A DNA stretch of 40,404 nucleotides from Clostridia bacterium (lineage in GTDB: Bacteria; UBA6262; WVXT01; JAUXBS01): NCBI GenBank assembly GCA_030618495.1, contig JAUXDE010000001.1, positions 1 through 40,404 of the forward strand, written 5' to 3'. Position numbers and translations under genes: made by a program. The notes beneath the pieces were generated by a model that was not told the DNA's origin, searched no databases, and saw nothing but the letters and a program-made list of their open reading frames with translations. Below, in pieces: positions 32,667-40,264 of the stretch. How positions within the stretch are numbered: position 1 is the first letter of the stretch; the number at the start of each line of letters is the position of its first letter.

Positions 32667-33266
32667 TTATATCTCCGTTCTGCCTTCAAGCGCCATGGCA
32701 AGGGTAACCTCGTCCGCGTACTCCAGGTCCCCGCCCATGGGTATGCCGTGGGCAAGCCTTGTCACCTTTATATTCAGGGGATGTATGAGCCTTGATAGGT
32801 ACATGGCTGTCGCTTCACCTTCGACATTGGGATTGGTTGCAACGATTATTTCCTTAACCCCGCCCTTCTTAATCCTTTCAAGAAGCTGTTTTATCTTCAA
32901 ATCATCCGGCCCCACCCCGTCAAGCGGGGAAAGCGCCCCCATCAGCACATGATATACACCCTTGAACCCCCTGGTCTTCTCAATCACGAATATATCCTGC
33001 GGCAGTTCCACAACACAGATTACGCTCTTGTCCCTGCCGGGCGACTGGCAGTAATCGCACGGGTCCTTTTCAGTAATGCTCCCGCACACGGAACAGTACT
33101 TAAGCCGCTCCCTGGCCCTGACTATTGAATCCGACAGCCCGACTGCATCTTCCTTTGAGCTCTTAAGTATGTAAAATGCCAGCCTCTGCGCAGTCTTGGG
33201 ACCTATACCCGGAAGTTTATTCAGCGCTGAGATTAACTCTTGAAGCGCCCTGGAATAACCAGCCAT
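32667..33266 (-). CDS. recR: Recombination mediator protein RecR
   Basis: 199 aa. The helix-hairpin-helix region ([14 protein letters not shown]), the four-Cys zinc site (Cys58, 61, 70, 73) and the Toprim domain ([12 protein letters not shown], then [15 protein letters not shown]) are in the expected order. RecR works with RecF and RecO to load RecA on gapped DNA. It shares one base with dnaX. The small YbaB/EbfC gene that usually lies between dnaX and recR is missing here. Confidence 0.96.
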   Translation of the reverse strand: MAGYSRALQELISALNKLPGIGPKTAQRLAFYILKSSKEDAVGLSDSIVRARERLKYCSVCGSITEKDPCDYCQSPGRDKSVICVVELPQDIFVIEKTRGFKGVYHVLMGALSPLDGVGPDDLKIKQLLERIKKGGVKEIIVATNPNVEGEATAMYLSRLIHPLNIKVTRLAHGIPMGGDLEYADEVTLAMALEGRTEI

Positions 33267-35143
33267 CAGCTATCATCCTTCCTTCTCTTCCTTTTCGTGA
33301 TCTTCCCATTGAATACTTCAAGGACTTTCTTAACGACAGGTTCCGACTCCTTGATATCCTCGTACAATTCCTCCGTCACCGGCTCCTCGTCTTCATAATC
33401 GTCAGAATCAGGTATGGGCTCGGAACTCTTAATAGGAGCCTTGTCGGAAAGCAGGAACCTCACCCCGAGTTTCCTGCCGTATACTTTACTTACCATATCC
33501 ACTATCATATCCTTTTTTCTTTCAGTGGCACCCTTGTTGAACTTGTTTCTGCTATGAAAAACAATATAAACAATCCCGTCTTCAATCCTCTCGAGAGACC
33601 CCTTCACGAGACTCTCATACAACATGGGGCTCGAATTCTTGACTTCAGTCATAAATTCCTTCCACTTCCCGTCATCCTGGTATTCTGAAGTCTCTGAAAC
33701 ATCATCTTCGCTTTCTATCGTTTGTTTTGTTTTTTCTTCTTTCTCCTTCTTTATTTCTTTATCCGCTGCCTGCTGTTCGCTGTTGTCTTCACCGTTTGCC
33801 TTACCTTCTTCCGCTGCTTCCTGCCCCGTGGAACGAGGCTTATCCCGTTCTTTACGGGGTTCCCTGTTCCCTGCTCCTTTATCTGTAACTGCCTGCCGCT
33901 CAACATTGGCTTTGGCTTCCGTTGCCGGTTCTGCTTCTTCCTCCTTGCCCCGTGGAACGAGGCTTTCCTCGTTCTTTGCGAGGATTCCTTCATCACAGCC
34001 CGCTATCCCCCCCTCGAACTCCGCTATCTTCTCCAGAATCTCGTCAATTGAAACGTATTGCCGGCACAGCCTGAAAACACCTACCTCAAAGATAGTCCTC
34101 GGCTGCTCACTCCACTTCATCCTCTCATGCATACGTCCCAGGTCGTCTATTATCCTTATCAGGTTGTCCCTCCTGAACTTCTTTGACTTCTCAAACAGCA
34201 ACTCCATGCTGTCACTGGACACACCAAGAAGCTCCGGGTCTTTCCCTGCAGCTTTTACAACCAGCAAGTTCCTGAAATGAGCCCTGGTATCACTTACAAA
34301 CTGGTGTATGTCGTAACCCTTCTCAATAATCTCGTCAATAAGAGCCAGTGCCTGCTTGATTTTGTTCTCCACGATAAAATCAGAGAATTTTACCAGTTCC
34401 TCCTCGGGAATTATCCCGAGTATGTATATAACGTCTTCCTTTTTTATCTTCTTCTTTCCCGCGAAGGAAATCACCTGGTCAAGAATGCTCATTGCGTCAC
34501 GGACGCTCCCATTCCCGCATGAAGCAACAAGGTTAAGGGCGTCATCCGCTATCACGGCTTTTTCCTTGCCGGCCAAAAACTTCAGGTGCTCGTAAATCTT
34601 TTTCTGGGTGACCAGCTTGAAGGAGAACCTCTGGCACCTTGAAAGAATCGTTGCCGGTATCTTCTCAGGTTCCGTGGTAGCCATCATGAATATCACGTGC
34701 GCGGGCGGCTCCTCAAGTGTCTTGAGAAGCGCGTTGAACCCCTCCTTGGTTATCTGGTGGACCTCATCAATAATATAGATCTTGTACTTGGCTGATGTCG
34801 GCATGTACTTAACGTTTTCCCTCAAAGCCCTTATATCATCAATGCCCCTGTTTGAAGCCCCGTCTATCTCCTGGACATCCATCGCGCTGCCGCCTGTTAC
34901 CTCCTTGCAGTTGTTGCACTTGTTGCAGGGATTAGCGGCAGGGCCCTTCTCGCAGTTAAGGGCCTTTGCAAGTATCCTTGCAGTGGTTGTCTTGCCTATA
35001 CCCCTGGGGCCCGAGAACAGGAATGCATGGGATATCTTGCCGCCCTCAATGGCATTCTTGAGGGTCCTTGTCACGTGTTCCTGTCCCACAACCTCCTCAA
35101 AAGTCTGCGGCCTGTACGTCCTTGCCAATGCCTGGTAAGCCAT
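33266..35143 (-). CDS. dnaX: DNA polymerase III subunit gamma/tau
   Basis: 625 aa, the clamp-loader motor. Walker A is GPRGIGKT (45-52), the zinc-binding cysteines are 64, 73, 76 and 79, and the [22 protein letters not shown] segment (DEVHQ) marks the Walker B region. Domain III ends near residue 370. A long Glu/Lys-rich linker follows, and the C-terminal domain (about 500-625) should bind the polymerase alpha subunit. Two copies of a 36-bp palindromic repeat lie in the linker, in different frames (see repeats at 33824 and 33948). No clear slippery site at the gamma position was found. recR follows with one shared base. Confidence 0.94.
   Translation of the reverse strand: MAYQALARTYRPQTFEEVVGQEHVTRTLKNAIEGGKISHAFLFSGPRGIGKTTTARILAKALNCEKGPAANPCNKCNNCKEVTGGSAMDVQEIDGASNRGIDDIRALRENVKYMPTSAKYKIYIIDEVHQITKEGFNALLKTLEEPPAHVIFMMATTEPEKIPATILSRCQRFSFKLVTQKKIYEHLKFLAGKEKAVIADDALNLVASCGNGSVRDAMSILDQVISFAGKKKIKKEDVIYILGIIPEEELVKFSDFIVENKIKQALALIDEIIEKGYDIHQFVSDTRAHFRNLLVVKAAGKDPELLGVSSDSMELLFEKSKKFRRDNLIRIIDDLGRMHERMKWSEQPRTIFEVGVFRLCRQYVSIDEILEKIAEFEGGIAGCDEGILAKNEESLVPRGKEEEAEPATEAKANVERQAVTDKGAGNREPRKERDKPRSTGQEAAEEGKANGEDNSEQQAADKEIKKEKEEKTKQTIESEDDVSETSEYQDDGKWKEFMTEVKNSSPMLYESLVKGSLERIEDGIVYIVFHSRNKFNKGATERKKDMIVDMVSKVYGRKLGVRFLLSDKAPIKSSEPIPDSDDYEDEEPVTEELYEDIKESEPVVKKVLEVFNGKITKRKRRKDDS
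33824..33859. repeat. 36-bp palindromic repeat inside dnaX, copy 1
   Basis: Contains the shared core CCCCGTGGAACGAGGCT. The ends CCCCGT and ACGGGG pair, and an inner stem is formed by AACGAGG with TCCCGTT (one mismatch). It is translated as part of [15 protein letters not shown] in DnaX. Confidence 0.75.
33948..33983. repeat. 36-bp palindromic repeat inside dnaX, copy 2
   Basis: Starts with the same 17 bases as copy 1, offset by 124 bp, which is not a multiple of three. The inner stem AACGAGG/CCTCGTT is perfect. It is read in another frame than copy 1, giving [12 protein letters not shown] in DnaX. Confidence 0.75.
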
Positions 35144-35192
35144 ATTATTTTCCTTTACCTATTTATGAAAACATCTCTCCAAACCGTTCCTA

Positions 35193-35265
35193 TGGAGATG
35201 GCGGGACTCGAACCCGCGGCCTATACGTTGCGAACGTACCGCTCTCCCAGCTGAGCTACATCCCC
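35193..35265 (-). tRNA. tRNA-Ala (anticodon CGC)
   Basis: Acceptor GGGGATG/CATCTCC, D arm GCTC/GAGC, anticodon loop TTCGCAA on stem GTACG/CGTAT, T arm GCGGG-TTCGAGT-CCCGC, discriminator A. CCA not encoded. Confidence 0.95.
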
Positions 35266-35276
35266 TTATCACTTTA

Positions 35277-36710
35277 CTATTTCGATAAATCCTTTATCAT
35301 CCTACCGGTAAGCTCGTCAATCATGGCTTCAACCCCGTCACCGGAAGAACATTCCCCCCTGTCAGAATACAGGACTATACCCGCCTTCACATCAACAACG
35401 TCAACACTCAGGGTATACCCGTCATCAAGTTTCCCCAGCCTGCCCATTACCACCACCTGGACATTCAGTGTTTCCCCAAGCCTGACTGCGCAGTCACTTG
35501 TAACACAATCTATCTTTTCCGATGACTGCCCTGCAAGCATTTCATCCATACCGCTTCTATCAACCACGTTCAGGGACTCTCCTGCCGCAAGTTTCCCCCT
35601 GAATAATCCGGCAATGGAATCAACCTCGTCCTGTGAAACCGGCGGCTGGGTTTTAAAGCCAATCACGGCAACATCCAACTTCCCGGCCCCTGTCCCCTCC
35701 GCCCTTGCCCTTCTTTTTCTTTTTATTTCTTTCCTCTTTTTATTGAGTTCAACTTCTTCCGTAATTTCCGTTTTAAACCCCTCAAACAGCCAGGTCAAAC
35801 CGAACCTCTGCACCCTGTTCTTCGCTGAATTTGACGGGATAAGAACCCAGTCAAAACATAACCTCTTGCCGCCTATACTTATCCCCAAATACAGGGTGTT
35901 GCCGTAACCGCTTCTCGTATTGAAGCCTATCCTCATGGCGGATACCCGGGACATGCCGTACTCGCATCCAACAGCAATGAAATTATCCTCGTTACCGGGA
36001 AAGTTGGCGTCAACGGCAAATGTAGCGCTTTCAAAGAATGACTTAATTGCAAACCCCACCCTGTAATTAACCGGAAGGTTTATCCACGGCTCCAACGCCG
36101 TCTCAGCTCCAGTCATAAACAAACCCGGGGACAGGTTCTGCACAACCCCCGACAGGGTTATTTTATCGGTAATCTTGAACAAAAGCCCCGTATCAATCCC
36201 CGCGGTGGAACGGAGGGACGTGCCCCCCCCGGCATCTTCTTCCAGGGTCTTAACCAGGTACTTAACGCTGGTCCCGACGCTTATTTTACTCTTGAGAAAA
36301 CTTCTACCGTAAGACGCCGTTAAAGCCATATCCCATACAACATCATATCCCGCAGGAACGCTAGAGTAAATACTGCTATAATTATAATAATAACCCGAAA
36401 CGCCCCATGTCCCGTAATCCTCGGTAGGGTGCGCGTAAAAAAGATTATTGTAATTACTGCCCTCGGTGTACATGCCCATGAGTTCCCTGCGTTTAAGTAT
36501 CCCCAACCCCGCAGGATTCCAGTAACCGGCGCTGGCGTCATCGGCAACCGCGGAAAACGCCCCCCCCATGCCCATTGCCCTTGCGCCTGCCCCGTAGAAC
36601 AGCAGCGCATACTCATCGGTATCATCCGCGCGGACACTCAAAGAACACATAAATAGCGCAACCAGGACAATACCGCCAACACAAATCTTTGACATATTTA
36701 TTCTCATCAT
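35277..36710 (-). CDS. PorV/PorQ-like outer-membrane protein with C-terminal FlgO/CsgG-like domain
   Basis: 477 aa. A signal peptide (GIVLVALFMCSLSVRA) precedes a barrel of about 300 residues with the PorV/UPF0164 hallmark GARAMGMGGAFSAVADDASAGYWNPAGL. A charged linker of Lys/Arg residues follows (KKRKEIKRKRRARA). The last 130 residues (LDVAVIGFKTQPPVSQDEVDSIAGLFR, VVDRSGMDEML, VVMGRLGKLDDGYTLSVDVVDV) form a domain like the periplasmic part of CsgG/FlgO/TolB-N. The fusion of surface barrel and periplasmic domain fits an envelope assembly or secretion role. The start is the ATG at 36710 or 36707. Confidence 0.82.
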   Translation of the reverse strand: MMRINMSKICVGGIVLVALFMCSLSVRADDTDEYALLFYGAGARAMGMGGAFSAVADDASAGYWNPAGLGILKRRELMGMYTEGSNYNNLFYAHPTEDYGTWGVSGYYYNYSSIYSSVPAGYDVVWDMALTASYGRSFLKSKISVGTSVKYLVKTLEEDAGGGTSLRSTAGIDTGLLFKITDKITLSGVVQNLSPGLFMTGAETALEPWINLPVNYRVGFAIKSFFESATFAVDANFPGNEDNFIAVGCEYGMSRVSAMRIGFNTRSGYGNTLYLGISIGGKRLCFDWVLIPSNSAKNRVQRFGLTWLFEGFKTEITEEVELNKKRKEIKRKRRARAEGTGAGKLDVAVIGFKTQPPVSQDEVDSIAGLFRGKLAAGESLNVVDRSGMDEMLAGQSSEKIDCVTSDCAVRLGETLNVQVVVMGRLGKLDDGYTLSVDVVDVKAGIVLYSDRGECSSGDGVEAMIDELTGRMIKDLSK

Positions 36711-36806
36711 TTGGCAACCTCATTACCTGGTATCTCTATTCAACTCCTGCCCTCGCCTTTGACTTTACCTGCCTTCTTTCTCATTCCTTCATCTTAAGTT
36801 CTTCTA

Positions 36807-36893
36807 CGGAGAGGGTGGGATTCGAACCCACGGATCAGTTGCCCGATCTTACGCACTCCAAGCGTACGCACTCGGCCACTATGCGACCTCTCC
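36807..36893 (-). tRNA. tRNA-Ser (anticodon GGA)
   Basis: Acceptor GGAGAGG/CCTCTCC, anticodon stem TACGC/GCGTA with loop TTGGAGT, a long variable arm as expected of class II, and T arm GTGGG-TTCGAAT-CCCAC. CCA not encoded. Confidence 0.94.
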
Positions 36894-36969
36894 ATGATTA
36901 CTGCTTCGTAACGAATAAAAAACACCAGCGCCCGGTGACACCATACCCGATGGTAATGGAATGAATATA

Positions 36970-37062
36970 TGGCGGAGAGGGAGGGATTCGAACCCCCGTG
37001 ACCCGGTAAAGGGCCAAGTCGATTTCGAGTCGACCCCGTTACAGCCACTTCGGTACCTCTCC
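36970..37062 (-). tRNA. tRNA-Ser (anticodon CGA), CCA encoded
   Basis: Acceptor GGAGAGG/CCTCTCC, anticodon stem GTCGA/TCGAC with loop CTCGAAA, long variable arm, T arm CGGGG-TTCGAAT-CCCTC. Discriminator G is followed by an encoded CCA. It stands 76 bp upstream, on the same strand, of tRNA-Ser(GGA). Confidence 0.94.
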
Positions 37063-37067
37063 GCATC

Positions 37068-37553
37068 CTATTTCTCAGCCGTCACATACTTTGCAATCTC
37101 CGGGTTTGCCTTGAAATACTCCCCCTGGTAAACCTTGAAACCCACGAATACCACGGTACCGATAACCACCCATATCGCAAGTTTTATTATCTGAAGCTTC
37201 TTAAGAGCCGCAAAGAAGAAATACACCACGGTAAATGTCATTATAAGGCGCAGCGTATGAAGCGGCGCCAGCTCATAGCTCCAGTCAAATACCAGGAGTC
37301 CCCCCACGCCGTAGAACAAAAGAAACGGTATAGTGAAGTTCATGAACTGCCTGTTTTGAAATATCATCCCCACCGTTGCAAGCACCTGCACAAGAAAACA
37401 GGTGTTTACCATAATCCAGGCCACAAGCCCGTGATTAAGGTAAACATCAGCCATTATCCATTCCGACAGTCCGGGGGCAAGCGTGTAGAACACCATCATG
37501 AATGCCCAGATAATGAAGATACCGTTTAAAAAGATAAGCGCTTTTCTTATCAT
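37068..37553 (-). CDS. Small multi-pass membrane protein of unknown function
   Basis: 161 aa with four or five hydrophobic helices (about 5-30, 40-65, 70-92, 98-118, 122-142). Charged residues are few and lie mostly at the C-terminal end (QGEYFKANPEIAKYVTAEK). No motif identifies a family. It is placed between tRNA-Arg and tRNA-Ser(CGA), only five bases from the latter, so it may share a transcript with the tRNAs. Confidence 0.6.
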   Translation of the reverse strand: MIRKALIFLNGIFIIWAFMMVFYTLAPGLSEWIMADVYLNHGLVAWIMVNTCFLVQVLATVGMIFQNRQFMNFTIPFLLFYGVGGLLVFDWSYELAPLHTLRLIMTFTVVYFFFAALKKLQIIKLAIWVVIGTVVFVGFKVYQGEYFKANPEIAKYVTAEK

Positions 37554-37570
37554 AAAAGAATCTCTTTATC

Positions 37571-37647
37571 TGGCACGCCCAGTCAGATTCGAACTGACGA
37601 CCTTCAGGTCCGCAACCTGACGTTCTATCCAACTGAACTATGGGCGC
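37571..37647 (-). tRNA. tRNA-Arg (anticodon GCG), CCA encoded
   Basis: Acceptor GCGCCCA/TGGGCGT (first pair G-U), D arm GTTC/GAAC, anticodon stem TCAGG/CCTGA with loop TTGCGGA, T arm GTCAG-TTCGAAT-CTGAC, discriminator G, encoded CCA. The anticodon reads GCG in place of the usual bacterial ACG for the CGN box. Confidence 0.92.
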
Positions 37648-37673
37648 GCCTTTATTTACCGGTGTGGCGTTTC

Positions 37674-38054
37674 CTACTTAATTTCTACGTTTGCCCCTGC
37701 GTCCTCAAGCTTCTTCACAATCTCATCCGCAGCCGCTTTGTCAACGCCTTCCTTGACAGGTTTCGGTACTCCGTCAACCAGAGCCTTTGATTCCTTAAGG
37801 CCAAGAGCGGTTATCTCACGGATAGCTTTGATAACCTGTATCTTCTGGGCACCCGCTCCTGTAAGAATAACGTCAAACTCCGTCTTCTCCTCAACAACCC
37901 CTGCAGCCCCTGCGCCTGCCGCCGCAACCGCAACCGGTGCCGCAGCCGATACCCCGAACTTCTCCTCAATTGCCTTAACCAGTTCGGAGAGTTCCACAAC
38001 CGTCATTTTCTCAATCTTCTTTAACATCTCTTCGTGCGCTTTTGCATCTGCCAT
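37674..38054 (-). CDS. rplL: Ribosomal protein bL12 (L7/L12)
   Basis: 126 aa from the ATG at 38054, preceded by a GGAGGAG Shine-Dalgarno sequence; the longer open frame is not needed. The N-terminal dimerisation helices ([19 protein letters not shown]), the Ala/Gly hinge ([16 protein letters not shown]) and the C-terminal factor-binding domain ([18 protein letters not shown]) are all present. It forms the flexible stalk that recruits translation factors. rplJ is 38 bases upstream. The expected rpoB does not follow; tRNA-Arg lies downstream instead. Confidence 0.98.
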   Translation of the reverse strand: MADAKAHEEMLKKIEKMTVVELSELVKAIEEKFGVSAAAPVAVAAAGAGAAGVVEEKTEFDVILTGAGAQKIQVIKAIREITALGLKESKALVDGVPKPVKEGVDKAAADEIVKKLEDAGANVEIK

Positions 38055-38092
38055 CTTTTCTCCTCCTATCCTTTTTTTTATTTTTGCCCTTT

Positions 38093-38632
38093 TTACTTCT
38101 CTTTCTCTTCGCCCTTCTTCTTGCATACAGCGTCAAGCGCTGTCGCAACGCCCCTGATGATACTGTTCAAGGCTGTTGCAAGTCCGCCTATCGGCGCATT
38201 GAACGCCCCCGCAACCATGCCGATAAGCACTTCCCTTGAAGGCAGCGATGCCAGTTCCCTTACCTGGTCCGCATCAAGGACACTGCCGCCAAGCATACCC
38301 GCCTTGACTTTCATCGCCTTATGCTCCTTTGAGTAATCAACCAGGATTTTTGCCCCCGTTGCCACTTCCCCTTCGCCGTTAACCAGGGCAGAGGGGCCTT
38401 TCAGGTACTCATCCATGCCCTTAACCTTGAGTTTTGACATGATAAGCTTAACCAGGGTATTCTTTGCCACCGTTAACCTAAAACCGCCTTCCCTTACCTT
38501 ACCCCTCAACTCGGTAATTTCCTTGGCAGTAAGCCCCCTGTAGTCGGCAATTATAAAATCACCGTTCTTTTCAAGCTGCTTCCCGAAATCCTTAACGAAT
38601 GCTTCCTTGTCCGCCTTAGCTCTCCAGGCCAT
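38093..38632 (-). CDS. rplJ: Ribosomal protein uL10
   Basis: 179 aa. The N-terminal [18 protein letters not shown] and [10 protein letters not shown] motifs are hallmarks of L10, and the C-terminal tail ([30 protein letters not shown]) carries the L12-binding helix. It anchors L12 dimers to the large subunit. An AAGGAG Shine-Dalgarno sequence lies six bases before the ATG at 38632. An L10-type leader with an attenuator is upstream. Confidence 0.97.
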   Translation of the reverse strand: MAWRAKADKEAFVKDFGKQLEKNGDFIIADYRGLTAKEITELRGKVREGGFRLTVAKNTLVKLIMSKLKVKGMDEYLKGPSALVNGEGEVATGAKILVDYSKEHKAMKVKAGMLGGSVLDADQVRELASLPSREVLIGMVAGAFNAPIGGLATALNSIIRGVATALDAVCKKKGEEKEK

Positions 38633-38640
38633 CTCCTACT

Positions 38641-38762
38641 CCTTTCTTAAGATAAAAAAACTTCTCCGAGACAGAATAATCCAAGAGAAGTTGAAATTAA
38701 CATCACTCTCGGCAGGATGGGTAACCAATTAAACCCCTCAGGGTACCTGCTGTCTCAGAATA
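38641..38762 (-). promoter_or_regulatory. L10 leader (autoregulatory mRNA element) with attenuator
   Basis: The minus-strand leader starts with CTGAGACAGCAGGTACC and later has CCTGCCGAGAG, the features of bacterial L10 leaders that bind the L10-L12 complex. The 5' segment at 38750-38758 can pair over nine bases with 38666-38674, which also contains part of the attenuator hairpin. The two structures exclude each other. Confidence 0.75.
38654..38691 (-). terminator. Attenuator hairpin in the rplJ leader
   Basis: ACTTCTC (38685-38691 on the minus strand) pairs with GAGAAGT (38660-38666), followed by a run of T residues (38654-38660). This is an intrinsic terminator shape located about 25 bases before the rplJ start. 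Confidence 0.7.
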
Positions 38763-38777
38763 TGTTTTATCTATATA

Positions 38778-39569
38778 TTATTTATCGTTAAACATCTCCA
38801 GGCTTGCTTCCTCCCAGAAAACCTGCGCCTGGGCGCCCGCCATCCACTGCAACTGGCCGAAAGACAAGTCATAATCAACTAAAAAGTCTTCAAACCTTTC
38901 GGCAGGGAAGCGATCCTGGGAAAAAAGCATGAGCTTCCAGCCCGAAGAAGTATTAATTAAATAAAAAACCACCGGAAAAGTCAAGCTATTTTTTTTAAGC
39001 TCAATATACTTGTCGGCAACAGTGGGCATAAAAAGCCTCATATCGGAAACAAATGAACTTATTTCCTTATAAAACTTACCGGGGAACCTGACGGTAGCCC
39101 TTGTGGCAACAACGGCAAACTCATCAACCACTTCCTTTGAGATAACCGGCCCCGTTATCTCTGCCTCCGCGTCAACAAGGGCCTCAAGAAGACGTAAGTC
39201 CGAGTTTATCTTTGAGAGCTGTGATGACATCTCCTCAATTGTCTCTATATCAACCCCCTCTTCCTTCATGAGTTCTATCTCTTCCTTAAGCCCAAGCGTC
39301 TCCTCCCTGTTCATCAGTATAACTTCCCTGGTGTTCTTAACCCTCGTAGCCCGGTCATAAAAGGCGTACCACATGTTCCTTAAGGCCAGTTCCGTTATCC
39401 TCGCATCCATGGCCCCCTGGGAAGTTATATTCAGCAACCGCGCAGCCTTACGGAACTTCTTCTTACGGTAACTCCCGTAGAAATCGCCAAGAACCCCTTC
39501 GGGGCCTGAAGAATAAACAGGGCCCGAGAGAAATAAAAGAAATAGAATAATAAGGAATTTTCTTATCAT
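38778..39569 (-). CDS. Secreted coiled-coil protein of unknown function
   Basis: 263 aa with a signal peptide (FLIILFLLFLSGPVYSSG). A DFYGSYRKKKFRKAARLLNI segment resembles the start of a TPR or NTF2-like repeat. A coiled coil (about 85-135, EETLGLKEEIELMKEEG, MSSQLSKINSDLRLLEAL) follows, and then a globular domain (LTFPVVFYLINTSSGWKLML). The last part is reminiscent of NTF2-like lipoproteins. It begins one base after the ferredoxin gene and ends about 16 bases before the L10 leader, so it may be co-transcribed with the ferredoxin. Confidence 0.6.
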   Translation of the reverse strand: MIRKFLIILFLLFLSGPVYSSGPEGVLGDFYGSYRKKKFRKAARLLNITSQGAMDARITELALRNMWYAFYDRATRVKNTREVILMNREETLGLKEEIELMKEEGVDIETIEEMSSQLSKINSDLRLLEALVDAEAEITGPVISKEVVDEFAVVATRATVRFPGKFYKEISSFVSDMRLFMPTVADKYIELKKNSLTFPVVFYLINTSSGWKLMLFSQDRFPAERFEDFLVDYDLSFGQLQWMAGAQAQVFWEEASLEMFNDK

Positions 39570-39764
39570 TTAATTTTGTGTAATGCGAATTGCCTTGTTA
39601 GGACAGACTCCCTCGCAACCTCCAAGCCTGTCACATTGATTCTCATCAGTGACACGGCACTTCCTGACACCCTCTTCAATATAGAGTATCTTCTTAGGGC
39701 ACATATCAACACACCTGCTGCAACCATTACAGCTGTCATCATGTATTATAACTATTTTATTCAT
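39570..39764 (-). CDS. Small 2[4Fe-4S] ferredoxin
   Basis: 64 aa. Two cluster motifs: CNGCSRCVDMCP and the longer spaced CDRLGGCEGVCP. The second has Cys-x4/5-Cys spacing with a Gly-Gly-Cys, as in ferredoxins with an extended loop. It could serve as electron carrier for PorGDAB (about 11 kb away). It is directly followed by the secreted coiled-coil gene. Confidence 0.88.
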   Translation of the reverse strand: MNKIVIIHDDSCNGCSRCVDMCPKKILYIEEGVRKCRVTDENQCDRLGGCEGVCPNKAIRITQN

Positions 39765-39858
39765 GTCAATATACCTGGAAAAACAGAAAAATAAAGGATC
39801 GGAAAATACCGATCCTTTAGTACTTCTTAATCCACCATATTCCTTTATTAAAGGATTC

Positions 39859-39951
39859 TGGCGGAGAGGGAGAGATTCGAACTCTCGCTAGGGTATACAC
39901 CCCACTACAGGTTTAGCAAACCCGCCCCTTCAGCCACTTGGGTACCTCTCC
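39859..39951 (-). tRNA. tRNA-Ser (anticodon GCT), CCA encoded
   Basis: Acceptor GGAGAGG/CCTCTCC, anticodon stem CGGGT/ACCTG with loop TTGCTAA, long variable arm, T arm GAGAG-TTCGAAT-CTCTC, discriminator G followed by encoded CCA. The reading frame of the neighbouring integrase remnant runs into its 5' half. Confidence 0.94.
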
Positions 39952-40246
39952 TACCGTCGATAAACTGCTTATTTTGAACCTTCTGATTTTGCTCTGGTGT
40001 CCATTTGGTGTCCATGATCCTTGATGCAAGAACTTCAACAGCATTTTTCTTGTGCCTGGGTGAAAGATGTGCATACCTTAGTGTTGTATCAATCTTCGCA
40101 TGCCCTAATATCTCTTTCACAGTAATCAAATCAACTCCTGACATTACCATATATGAAACTGCTGTATGCCTCAAATCATGAAACCTGAAATTCTTAATTC
40201 CTGCCTTTTTTAAACACTCCCATGATGAACTCCTTTCGTTATTATA
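39905..40246 (-). pseudogene. Tyrosine recombinase (phage-type integrase), C-terminal fragment
   Basis: The frame is open from a TAA at 40247-40249 to 39905 and encodes about 113 residues. FHDLRHTAVSYMVMSGVDL carries the second catalytic Arg and the His of the R-H-R-Y active site; ILGHAKIDTTLRYAHLSP carries the second His and the nucleophile Tyr. The N-terminal core-binding domain and the first catalytic Arg are missing, and there is no plausible start upstream. The tail of the frame (VAEGAGLLNL) is translated from tRNA-Ser(GCT). The original stop was probably lost at the attachment site. Confidence 0.85.
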
Positions 40247-40264
40247 TTATTTTTTCTTTAAAAA

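Noticed and set aside
34440-34470. A-rich run in dnaX that could be a slippery site producing a short gamma form
   Set aside because: It lies near codon 230, inside the ATPase/lid region, far earlier than the gamma end in known species, and no stimulating hairpin is evident.
36794-37066. 90-codon open frame across the two tRNA-Ser genes
   Set aside because: It is antisense-independent read-through of tRNA sequence; both tRNAs fold fully and the product has no protein-like features.
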